Source: Actinomycetota bacterium (GTDB taxonomy: Bacteria > Actinomycetota > Thermoleophilia > Gaiellales > Gaiellaceae). From it: a DNA stretch of 7,037 bases. The notes under the pieces were generated by a model, which worked only from the letters and a program-made list of their open reading frames with translations, did no database searches and was not told the origin of the DNA. The DNA lies in assembly GCA_013812465.1 (NCBI GenBank), contig JACCTK010000245.1:1-7037 (forward strand). Reading direction: 5' to 3'. This document shows positions 1-5,197 of the stretch, in pieces (position 1 is the first letter of the stretch; every line of letters begins with the position of its first letter). The position numbers were made by a program, and so were the translations under genes.

Positions 1-47
1 GGAAACATGGTTTCCCCCGCGTACGCAAGCCGCAGGCGCGCGTTCAT
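1..47 (-). CDS. 5' end of an unidentified gene downstream of the MoxR ATPase (partial)
   Basis: An open frame begins at the ATG at 47-45, which overlaps the TGA of the MoxR gene (ATGA), and runs off the left edge. The visible peptide is MNARLRLAYAGETMF. A second possible start in the same frame is the ATG at 8-6, preceded by a GGGGGA Shine-Dalgarno-like run at 17-12 with about four bases of spacing. That second start is better supported by a ribosome binding site. MoxR genes are very often followed by a DUF58 (von Willebrand-like) gene, so that is the natural guess for the product, but 15 codons are too few to identify it. This is a guess from context, not from sequence. Confidence 0.4.
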   Translation of the reverse strand, partial: MNARLRLAYAGETMF

Positions 48-1015
48 GCCGGCGCCCGGGTCTCGGCGAGCGCCTCCCGCACGGCTTCCCGTCCGAGGAT
101 GCCTGCAGCCCGTGCCTCGGGCGCGACGATGACGCGGTGCGAGAGCACGACGACAGCGACCTCCTGGACGTCCTCCGGCAGGACGTAGTCGCGTCTGGCC
201 GCGACTGCCCGTGCCTTCGCCATGCGAAGCAGAGCGATCCCGGCTCGCGGGCTCGCTCCCAGCGCCAGCTTGGAGTTGGCTCGAGTGTGGGCCAGCAGCC
301 CCACCACGTAGCGGTTGACGCTTTCTTCGACGTATACGACGCGCGCCGCCTCGATCGCCATGCGAACGTCGGTCCTGCGCACGACCGGCCGGAGATGGTC
401 GAGCGGAGGATCGGTCGTCTGCTCGGCGAGCATCCGCGCCTCTTCGGCGAGCGGCGGGTACCCGAGCGAGAGCATCGCCGTGAAACGGTCGAGCTGAGCC
501 TCGGGCAACGGATACGTCCCCTCGTACTCGATCGGGTTCTGCGTCGCGACAACGAGGAACGGAAGCTCGAGCGGATACGTCTCGCCGTCGATCGTCACCT
601 GACACTCCTGCATGGCCTCGAGGAGCGACGACTGCGTCTTCGGCGAAGCGCGGTTGATCTCGTCCACGAGCAACACGTTCGTGAACACCGGCCCCGGCCG
701 GAACTCGAACTCATTCGTCCTCTGATTGAAGACGTTCACCCCGGTGACGTCTGTCGGGAGCAGATCCGGCGTGAACTGAAGCCGCGAGAAGTCGAGGTCG
801 AGCGAGCGCGCGAGAGACTTCGCCAGCACGGTCTTCCCGACTCCGGGAAAGTCCTCGATCAGCAGATGGCCTTCGGCCAGAAGACCGAGAACGCACAGCT
901 CGAGCGTCTCGCGTGGGGCGCGCACCGCCAGCTCGAGGTTCGCGACGACGCGCCGGACCACGTCCGCCGCGACAGCGGACGACACCGCCTCGCGCACCGG
1001 AGCCGGGTCGTTCAT
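44..1015 (-). CDS. MoxR-family AAA+ ATPase
   Basis: A 323-residue cytoplasmic AAA+ ATPase of the MoxR family, a group of chaperone-like ATPases that usually help assemble or activate proteins with MIDAS/von Willebrand domains. Walker A is at residues 55-62 (DFPGVGKT), Walker B at 114-119 (VLLVDE, followed by INRA), sensor 1 at 155-161 (VVATQNP), the arginine finger in PEAQLDRF (Arg177) and sensor 2 in ASPRAGI (Arg257). The length and both domains are complete: an N-terminal AAA+ core and a C-terminal helical lid. The ATG at 1015-1013 overlaps the coaBC stop by four bases (ATGA). No Shine-Dalgarno sits close to it, so translation probably depends on ribosomes finishing coaBC. The substrate is unknown. 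The usual DUF58 partner would lie to the left, where only 15 codons are visible. MoxR directly behind coaBC is not an arrangement I know as standard. Confidence 0.95.
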   Translation of the reverse strand: MNDPAPVREAVSSAVAADVVRRVVANLELAVRAPRETLELCVLGLLAEGHLLIEDFPGVGKTVLAKSLARSLDLDFSRLQFTPDLLPTDVTGVNVFNQRTNEFEFRPGPVFTNVLLVDEINRASPKTQSSLLEAMQECQVTIDGETYPLELPFLVVATQNPIEYEGTYPLPEAQLDRFTAMLSLGYPPLAEEARMLAEQTTDPPLDHLRPVVRRTDVRMAIEAARVVYVEESVNRYVVGLLAHTRANSKLALGASPRAGIALLRMAKARAVAARRDYVLPEDVQEVAVVVLSHRVIVAPEARAAGILGREAVREALAETRAPA

Positions 1016-2178
1016 CGTTTCGAGAGTAGCCGCTCCACCTCGTCCAGCACTGCCGCGGCGACCTCGCGCTTAGGCGCTTTCCGCACGTGATTGTCCCCGG
1101 CCTCGGAGAGGACGACGACCTCGTTCTCGAGAGCGTCGAAGCCGATGTCGCTCCGGCTGACATCGTTGAAGACGAAGAGATCGGCGTTCTTCGCCAGGCG
1201 TTTCGCCCGCGCTCGCTCGAGCCCGTCGGCCGCGCCGTCAGCGGCGAATCCCACGAGAATCTGACCGGGCGAGCGCGCCGCGCCGAGAGCAGCGAGCACG
1301 TCCGGCGTCGGCTGGAGCGCGACTGTCCATGACGCGCCGTCCTTCGGACGTTTGTCGCCGAGCGCCGAGGACGATCGGTAGTCGGCGATCGCCGCGGCCA
1401 TGACGATGACGTCAGCATCCGCGCGGGCCAGGGCTTCCCGCTCGAGATCCGCGGCGGTCGGCGTCTCGACCACTTTCACTCCCGCGGGCGGCGACACCGC
1501 GATATTCGCGGCGAGAAGCGTGACCTCGGCGCCGCGCGAGCGCGCCTCCTCGGCGAGTGCGACGCCCATGCGACCCGACGAGCGGTTCCCGAGGAAGCGA
1601 ACCATGTCGAGCGGCTCGCGGGTGCCTCCGGCCGAGATGACGACGCTTCGACCCTCGAGCGAGCCCGGCGGCGGCGGCTCGCCGAGCAGCTCGGCGATCC
1701 TGGCGGCGATCTCCTCGGGCTCGATCATCCTCCCCGTGCCGATCTCACCCTCGCCAAGCTCGCCCTCTGCCGGCCCGATGATCTCCACGCCTCGGTTGCG
1801 CAGGAGAGCGGCATTCTCCTGCGTCGCAGCGTGCTCCCACATACGAACGTTCATCGCCGGCGCCACAAGCACGGGACCCGCGTGCGCGAGCGCTGCCTCG
1901 GTCAGGAGGTCATCCGCGAGGCCGTGCGCGAGCCGGGCGAGCGTGTTCGCCGTCAGCGGAGCGACGACGAGCAGGTCGGCTCGCTCGAGATGCGGATAGG
2001 GATCGTCGCTTCGTGTCTTGCGCGCGAGCGCGAAGAAGGTCTCAGCCCGGACGAATCGCTCCGCCGCCTCGGTGACGAGCGGAAGCACATCGTGGCCGGA
2101 GCGAACGAGCAGTCGCGTCAGCGTGCAGGCCTTGTAGGCCGCGATCCCCCCGGTGACGCCGAGCAGGATGCGTGCCAA
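1012..2178 (-). CDS. coaBC: Bifunctional phosphopantothenoylcysteine decarboxylase / phosphopantothenate-cysteine ligase
   Basis: CoaBC carries out two steps of coenzyme A synthesis. The CoaB half joins 4'-phosphopantothenate to cysteine and the FMN-dependent CoaC half decarboxylates the product to 4'-phosphopantetheine. The CoaC domain (residues 1 to about 165) has GVTGGIAAYK near the N-terminus, the catalytic His63 (PHLERADL), PAMN at 107-110 with Asn110, and a substrate flap ending in GRM (149-151). The CoaB domain (about 175-388) has SAGGTREPLD, the GNRSSG motif with Asn198, AAAIADYR, the Lys-rich DKRPK and KNADLFVFNDV. The flap cysteine of the E. coli enzyme (Cys158) aligns with Glu143 here. 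The start is a TTG at 2178-2176 with GGAGAG (2188-2183) four bases upstream. It fits the family N-terminus exactly, so I prefer it to a later ATG. The stop overlaps the MoxR start by four bases. Confidence 0.97.
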   Translation of the reverse strand: MARILLGVTGGIAAYKACTLTRLLVRSGHDVLPLVTEAAERFVRAETFFALARKTRSDDPYPHLERADLLVVAPLTANTLARLAHGLADDLLTEAALAHAGPVLVAPAMNVRMWEHAATQENAALLRNRGVEIIGPAEGELGEGEIGTGRMIEPEEIAARIAELLGEPPPPGSLEGRSVVISAGGTREPLDMVRFLGNRSSGRMGVALAEEARSRGAEVTLLAANIAVSPPAGVKVVETPTAADLEREALARADADVIVMAAAIADYRSSSALGDKRPKDGASWTVALQPTPDVLAALGAARSPGQILVGFAADGAADGLERARAKRLAKNADLFVFNDVSRSDIGFDALENEVVVLSEAGDNHVRKAPKREVAAAVLDEVERLLSKR

Positions 2179-2182
2179 TGCG

Positions 2183-2188
2183 CTCTCC
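2183..2188 (-). promoter_or_regulatory. Ribosome binding site of coaBC
   Basis: GGAGAG on the minus strand lies in the short rpoZ-coaBC gap, four bases before the TTG. It decides in favour of the TTG as the coaBC start. Confidence 0.75.
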
Positions 2189-2197
2189 GGTGGGGAG

Positions 2198-2437
2198 CTA
2201 GACGGAGGGAGTCTGGTACGTGATCTTCCCGCCCGCGATCTCTTCCATCGCCATCGTCAGGTAGTTCTTGGAGCGGGATTCGATCAGTGGCGGCGGCGCC
2301 TCGTCGAAGCCGATGCCCTCGCCGAGCTGGTGGTGGTAGTTGTTGATCTGTCGCGCGCGCTTTGCCGCGACGATGACGAGCGCGTACCGGGAGTCATTGG
2401 TCCTGACGAGCAGGGAATCGAGTCGGGGGTGGATCAT
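2198..2437 (-). CDS. rpoZ: DNA-directed RNA polymerase omega subunit
   Basis: The omega subunit binds the beta' subunit of RNA polymerase, helps its folding and assembly, and in many bacteria contributes to the ppGpp site. The 79-residue product starts MIHPRLDSLL and carries the conserved omega core SRYALVIVAAKRARQINNYHHQLGEG, followed by the second conserved helix (KNYLTMAMEEIAGGKI). The frame stays open 36 bases further upstream, but the family N-terminus fits the ATG at 2437-2435. That ATG overlaps the gmk stop by ATGA and has no clear Shine-Dalgarno of its own, so translation is probably coupled to gmk. gmk-rpoZ adjacency is widespread in bacteria, and gmk-rpoZ-coaBC is typical of actinobacteria. 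The stop is 19 bases before coaBC. Confidence 0.95.
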   Translation of the reverse strand: MIHPRLDSLLVRTNDSRYALVIVAAKRARQINNYHHQLGEGIGFDEAPPPLIESRSKNYLTMAMEEIAGGKITYQTPSV

Positions 2438-3021
2438 GGGCGGCTCATGGTACCTGCGAATGCCAGCTCGCACTCCACGATGGCTCCGACGGCCGACGTC
2501 GCGCGCTCGACGTCGTCGTTTCGCACCATGTACCGGAAGAGATGCGCCTGCTCGAGCTGGTTGCGTGCGAGGGCGATTCGCCCGCCGATCTCGCCCGTGC
2601 TCTCGGTCGCCCGCTCGCGCAGACGTCGCTCGAGCTCAGGGACGTCTGCGGCGATGAAGATCGTCACGCTTCCCGGAACCTGATCCTGCACCCTGAGAGC
2701 GCCCTCCAGCTCGAGCTCGAGCACGCAGGTCTTTCCGTCATCGGCGATTCGCTCCATCTCAGAACGAAGCGTCCCGTACCGGCGTCCCGACACGTATCGC
2801 ACCCACTCCAGGAACTCGCCCGCCTCCACTCCGCGCGTGAACTCCTCGTCCGAAAGGAACCGGTACTCGCGTCCGTCGAGCTCTCCTGGGCGTTGCGGCC
2901 TGGTCGTCGCCGATACAGCCACCTCGATGCCGCCGACGCGGTCGAGGAGGCCTTTGATCAGCGTGCCCTTGCCTGCGCCCGACGGCCCGGTTATGACAAA
3001 AATGGGCCGGGCTGACGGCAC
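2434..3021 (-). CDS. gmk: Guanylate kinase
   Basis: This cytoplasmic enzyme phosphorylates GMP (and dGMP) with ATP to GDP, the essential entry to GTP. The 195-residue protein has the P-loop GPSGAGKGT at 12-20, the GMP-binding segment SATTRPQRPGE (37-47, Ser37, Arg41, Arg44) followed by Tyr53, the FLEW segment with Glu72, YGT at 82-84, and the lid RERATES with later Arg148. Length and domain order are normal. The motif usually read LEIDxQGA is LELELEGA here (101-108), which replaces Asp with Glu104 and Gln with Glu106. The start is a GTG at 3021-3019, immediately preceded by an in-frame TAA, so no longer N-terminus is possible. The P-loop at residue 12 is where the family expects it. A Shine-Dalgarno is weak: only GGGG about nine bases upstream. 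The gene overlaps rpoZ by four bases. Confidence 0.97.
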   Translation of the reverse strand: MPSARPIFVITGPSGAGKGTLIKGLLDRVGGIEVAVSATTRPQRPGELDGREYRFLSDEEFTRGVEAGEFLEWVRYVSGRRYGTLRSEMERIADDGKTCVLELELEGALRVQDQVPGSVTIFIAADVPELERRLRERATESTGEIGGRIALARNQLEQAHLFRYMVRNDDVERATSAVGAIVECELAFAGTMSRP

Positions 3022-3084
3022 TTACTCAAACCCCGCGGCCTGAACGCTGTCTGCTTCACACCCCGGAGCATTGGGTCTTTGGGC

Positions 3085-3099
3085 ACCCCATGAAGGGGT
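3085..3099. repeat. Small inverted repeat in the mihF-gmk gap
   Basis: ACCCC (3085-3089) and GGGGT (3095-3099) form a 5-bp stem with a 5-base loop, flanked by two direct copies of GGGTCTT (3073-3079 and 3096-3102). No T-run follows on the minus strand. It may add structure to the gmk leader, but the stem is short enough to be chance. Confidence 0.35.
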
Positions 3100-3109
3100 C
3101 TTCCCGCGC

Positions 3110-3139
3110 GACCGGAAACCGCGCCAGCGGTTTCCGGTC
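3110..3139. repeat. Perfect 13-bp inverted repeat between mihF and gmk
   Basis: Arms GACCGGAAACCGC (3110-3122) and GCGGTTTCCGGTC (3127-3139) are perfect complements around the 4-base loop GCCA. The element lies 10 bases past the mihF stop on the transcribed strand. It would form a very stable RNA hairpin, but there is no U-tract, so it is not a textbook intrinsic terminator. It may stabilise the mihF 3' end, cause partial termination before gmk, or be a dispersed palindromic element. The last option is favoured because a second inverted repeat with the same outer eight bases lies inside carB (6221-6252). Confidence 0.8.
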
Positions 3140-3149
3140 TTGCGCACAG

Positions 3150-3485
3150 TCACGACCGGTGGTTGAAGAGGTCGACGAGCTCGGTTCGCTGGCGCTCCGA
3201 GAGACCGCCGACAGTCTTGGACTGGCTGATGCGACAGTGATTCAAGAGTCGCGCCGCTTTCACGCGGCCGAACTTCGGGACCGCCATGAGCATGTCGAAG
3301 ACCTTCGCCGTGGAGACGAACTCGGGCGGATCGAGGAGAATCGAGTCGATCTGCGCTTGCCCAGCCTTCAGGTCCCGCTTGAGCTGCGCGCGGCGGACTC
3401 GGACGTCATTCGCTCGCTGGAGCGCCTCCATCCGTTGATCCAGAGAGCGGGCAGGCGCCTGCGCGTGCGTCTTCGACGTGACCAT
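3150..3485 (-). CDS. mihF: Actinobacterial integration host factor, MihF type
   Basis: A small nucleoid protein of the actinobacterial IHF family (mycobacterial mIHF, streptomycete sIHF). It binds DNA non-specifically, bends it and compacts the chromosome, and is unrelated in fold to the E. coli IHF alpha/beta pair. The 111-residue product has a basic N-terminal helix (about 18-48, rich in Arg/Lys) and a helix-two-turn-helix-like DNA-binding core at about 62-105. The core includes VFDMLMAVPKFGRVKAARLL, where families typically read LP-G-GK--A, and ISQSKTVGGLSERQ. The frame is open to a TTG at 3530-3528, but that would lie upstream of the promoter, so I take the ATG at 3485-3483. No Shine-Dalgarno precedes this ATG, which fits the predicted near-leaderless mRNA. 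The family identification rests on these motifs, the length, and the position directly before gmk and rpoZ. Confidence 0.9.
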   Translation of the reverse strand: MVTSKTHAQAPARSLDQRMEALQRANDVRVRRAQLKRDLKAGQAQIDSILLDPPEFVSTAKVFDMLMAVPKFGRVKAARLLNHCRISQSKTVGGLSERQRTELVDLFNHRS

Positions 3486-3495
3486 GAGCCGGACG

Positions 3496-3523
3496 AGTCT
3501 ACCAAGCTCGGAGCGCCGGTCAA
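3496..3523 (-). promoter_or_regulatory. Sigma70-type promoter of mihF
   Basis: On the minus strand there is a -35 TTGACC (3523-3518), a 16-base spacer and a -10 TAGACT (3501-3496). Ten bases separate the -10 box from the mihF ATG, so transcription should begin about 3-5 bases before the ATG, or at it, giving a leaderless or nearly leaderless mRNA. This agrees with the missing ribosome binding site. It would be the main internal promoter for mihF and possibly gmk-rpoZ-coaBC-moxR. Confidence 0.6.
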
Positions 3524-3524
3524 G

Positions 3525-3549
3525 CTGCAATGTTTACGCACATTTGCAG
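3525..3549. repeat. Imperfect inverted repeat upstream of the mihF promoter
   Basis: CTGCAATG (3525-3532) and CATTTGCAG (3541-3549) are complementary except for one extra base, around the loop TTTACGCA. It abuts the -35 box, a place where a regulator could bind. On the plus strand it is followed by CTTTTT (3552-3557), so it also looks like an intrinsic terminator for antisense transcription entering pyrD. Either role is possible and neither is proven. The surrounding 3530-3570 segment is clearly more AT-rich than the rest of the window. Confidence 0.5.
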
Positions 3550-3564
3550 GACTTTTTATGTTCT

Positions 3565-4440
3565 CTAATCTGCGTACGATCGTGACGTGGAGGCCGATCC
3601 GGGCACCGGTCGGCCGATCTCTCCCGCTGAGCCGTACCCTCGCGCGCGCCCCTCTTCCTCGAGCTCGACCCGAATCCGGACGGGTGCGAAGGGGTCGCGG
3701 AAGAGCACGGTGCCGAGCGCCACAGCGCTCGCTCCGGCCGCTACGAACTCGAGCACGTCCCGTCCCAACGTGATTCCTCCGATGCCCACGATCGGAAGCT
3801 CGACTGCCGTCGCGCAGGCATGCACGCAGGCGAGCGCGATCGGTCGAAGCGCAGGCCCGGACGCTCCTCCCGGCCCGAGCGCAAGCCGCGGGCGAAGGGT
3901 TTCGCGGTCGAGCGCGAGGCCCCGGAGCGTGTTCACGAGCGAGAGCCCGTCCGCCCCCACGTGCGCGATCGAGCGCGCCAGCTCGGCGATGTCGGGGGTC
4001 GCGGGAGAGAGTTTCGCGTAGAGCTGCTTGCTCGTGGCGCCTCGGGATGCCCGCATGAGCTCGACGACCGTCTCCGCCGCCTCCTCGACGTTGGGGCAGG
4101 ACAGATTCAGCTCGATGACGTCGACACCATCGAGCTCGTCCAGACGTTCGCAACAGGTCCTGTAATCGGACGCCGAGAACCCGCCCACGGACACCCAGAG
4201 CGGCACTCCCACGTCTCGAAGGCGGGGCAGGACGCTCGTCGCGAACACCTCGAGGCCGGGGTTCTGGAGCCCGATCGAGTTCAGCATCCACCCGTCGACC
4301 TCCGCGATCCGCGGCGGCGGGTTGCCCTCCCGCGGGAGCGGCGTGACGGTCTTCGTGACGAACGCATCGAGCATGGTCGCGACCTCCGGCGCCGTGAGCG
4401 CGTCGAGGCAACCGCTCGCGTTCAGGAGCGGAACGCTCAT
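3565..4440 (-). CDS. pyrD: Dihydroorotate dehydrogenase class 1B, catalytic subunit
   Basis: The FMN-containing subunit oxidises dihydroorotate to orotate, the fourth step of UMP synthesis, and hands electrons to PyrK. Signs of class 1 are the N-terminal NASG, VTKTVTP with the FMN lysine, the MLNSIGLQNPG signature, NLSCPN with the active-site cysteine (class 2 enzymes have serine), YAKLSP, GIGGI, and the FMN phosphate loop GASAVALGT. Adjacent pyrK makes it class 1B. The start is uncertain. The ATG at 4440 gives 291 residues, whereas GTG at 4482 gives 305, closer to the family's usual 300-310. I choose the ATG because the extra residues do not resemble the family N-terminus, and because a short ORF with a good ribosome binding site ends exactly on this ATG. 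No pyrF follows; mihF comes next. Confidence 0.94.
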   Translation of the reverse strand: MSVPLLNASGCLDALTAPEVATMLDAFVTKTVTPLPREGNPPPRIAEVDGWMLNSIGLQNPGLEVFATSVLPRLRDVGVPLWVSVGGFSASDYRTCCERLDELDGVDVIELNLSCPNVEEAAETVVELMRASRGATSKQLYAKLSPATPDIAELARSIAHVGADGLSLVNTLRGLALDRETLRPRLALGPGGASGPALRPIALACVHACATAVELPIVGIGGITLGRDVLEFVAAGASAVALGTVLFRDPFAPVRIRVELEEEGRARGYGSAGEIGRPVPGSASTSRSYAD

Positions 4441-4466
4441 CGCCCTGTGGACAACTCGGCGCACAT
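4437..4466 (-). CDS. Possible 9-codon leader ORF overlapping the pyrD start
   Basis: ATG at 4466-4464 opens a frame encoding MCAELSTGR, with its TGA (4439-4437) overlapping the pyrD ATG as ATGA. A GGAAGGTG Shine-Dalgarno (4479-4472) lies six bases upstream of this ATG. By contrast, pyrD's own ATG has only AGGG two bases away, too close to work well. The four-base overlap matches the coupling used at three other junctions in this window. Its likely role is delivering ribosomes to pyrD. Alternatively it is a chance reading of the N-terminal coding region, if pyrD really starts at GTG 4482. Confidence 0.4.
   Translation of the reverse strand: MCAELSTGR
4446..4454 (-). promoter_or_regulatory. 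DnaA-box-like 9-mer before pyrD
   Basis: TTGTCCACA on the minus strand matches the preferred actinobacterial DnaA box exactly, five bases before the pyrD ATG. There is a single copy. By base counting, an exact 9-mer on either strand is expected in about one in twenty windows of this size, so chance is a real alternative. Confidence 0.3.
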
Positions 4467-4502
4467 TTGGCACACCTTCCACTGTCCCGTGCGGACACGT
4501 CC

Positions 4503-4515
4503 AGGGTCAGACCCT
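4503..4515. repeat. GGTCAGACC-type palindrome in the pyrK-pyrD gap
   Basis: AGGGTC and GACCCT flank a central A (perfect 6-bp arms). The same core GGTCAGACCC occurs at 5224-5233 at the other end of pyrK. On the plus strand a T-run (4518-4524) follows closely, giving a weak antisense terminator shape. Nearby on the minus strand TGTCC and GGACA (4496-4482) form a second small stem. The rest of the 94-base gap holds the leader ORF. Confidence 0.55.
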
Positions 4516-4534
4516 TGCTTTTTTCGCCACGAGC

Positions 4535-5173
4535 TCAGAGAACCGGGCCCTCCACGCAGAGGCGAACGTAGTGGCCGTCGACCTGAACGACGCAGCCGTA
4601 ACAGGCGCCGTAGCCGCAGGCCATCGGCGCCTCCCACGCGAGCTGCGCGGCGGGGGCGAGCTGCCGCACGACCTCGAGCATCGGCTCGGGGCCGCACGCA
4701 AGGACGTCTCCCGGATCGCCGGGCAGGAGCTCGGTCACGAGTCGCGGCTCGACGACCGCCTCGGCGCCGGGAAGAAGTCGCGCTGCCTCGGCATGGCGCT
4801 CGCTGCGAAAACCGAGAATCGCGGGCGGCCCGCCGAGCACTTCCGAGAGATACGGCATCGGCGCGATGCCGATCCCGCCGCCCACGAGCAGCGGGCGCCG
4901 GACGTCGAGGTCGAAGCCGTTGCCGAGCGGGCCCAGGACGTGGATCGCCTCCCGAGGACGAAGCGCCGCCAAGGCGCGGGTGCCGGGTCCGATCGGCTCC
5001 AGGAGAAACGCCAGCTCCCCCGGAGGAGCGAGGCAGAGGCTCATCGGTCGCGGGAGCAGCTGCCCGGGCGCCTCGAGCATGAAGAACTGTCCTGGCACGC
5101 CCGGCCCCAACTCGCCGCACTCGAGCCGGAGCAGCACATAGGGCCCGATCCACTCCGTCCCGCGGACGCTCAA
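4535..5173 (-). CDS. pyrK: Dihydroorotate dehydrogenase electron transfer subunit
   Basis: The FAD and [2Fe-2S] subunit of class 1B dihydroorotate dehydrogenase moves electrons from PyrD's FMN to NAD+. It belongs to the ferredoxin-NADP reductase superfamily. Numbered from the chosen start, the FAD motif RPMS is at 42-45, GPLGNGF at 81-87, the nucleotide-binding GGGIGIAPM at 98-106, ACGPEPM at 159-165, and the cluster ligands are Cys186, Cys191, Cys194 and Cys206 (CGYGACYGC followed by RLC). The start is not settled. The frame is open to an ATG at 5293 inside carB, but nothing before about 5190 resembles the family. The nearest plausible start is TTG at 5173-5171, giving 212 residues, slightly short and missing part of the first strand. 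A GGAGG at 5193-5189 lies 15 bases from it, too far for comfort. A CTG start at 5224 is the other option. The function is secure; the N-terminus is not. Confidence 0.92.
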   Translation of the reverse strand: MSVRGTEWIGPYVLLRLECGELGPGVPGQFFMLEAPGQLLPRPMSLCLAPPGELAFLLEPIGPGTRALAALRPREAIHVLGPLGNGFDLDVRRPLLVGGGIGIAPMPYLSEVLGGPPAILGFRSERHAEAARLLPGAEAVVEPRLVTELLPGDPGDVLACGPEPMLEVVRQLAPAAQLAWEAPMACGYGACYGCVVQVDGHYVRLCVEGPVL

Positions 5174-5188
5174 CCTCTCACGGCAGAT

Positions 5189-5193
5189 CCTCC
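5189..5193 (-). promoter_or_regulatory. GGAGG ribosome-binding-like site before pyrK
   Basis: A perfect GGAGG lies between the 25-bp palindrome and the pyrK coding region. No in-frame ATG, GTG or TTG falls 5-9 bases after it: the CTG at 5186 and GTG at 5181 are in other frames and meet TGA within a few codons. The first in-frame standard start, TTG at 5173, is 15 bases away. Confidence 0.4.
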
Positions 5194-5197
5194 GCTC

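Noticed and set aside
1..15. GGAAAC-ATG-GTTTCC inverted repeat at the left edge as a terminator or third copy of the GACCGGAA element
   Set aside because: The loop is only three bases, the flank after GTTTCC is CCC and not GGTC, and it probably lies within the start of the next gene.
137..1090. Long plus-strand open frame of 317 codons opposite the MoxR gene
   Set aside because: It is an antisense shadow in high-GC DNA: Arg-rich, low-complexity composition, no recognisable motif, and it covers a well-supported ATPase on the other strand.
2991..3071. 26-codon minus-strand ORF (MLRGVKQTAF...) running into gmk
   Set aside because: No Shine-Dalgarno at usable spacing, no coupling overlap with the gmk GTG, and composition like non-coding DNA.
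3537..4469. Shared 10-mer CGCACATTTG upstream of mihF (3537-3546) and upstream of pyrD (4460-4469)
   Set aside because: Several identical 10-mers are expected by chance in 7 kb, and the flanks do not match.
3820..5082. Plus-strand open frame of 420 codons across pyrD and pyrK
   Set aside because: It spans two real genes and their junction in antisense, with extreme Arg content and no domain; a codon-bias artefact.
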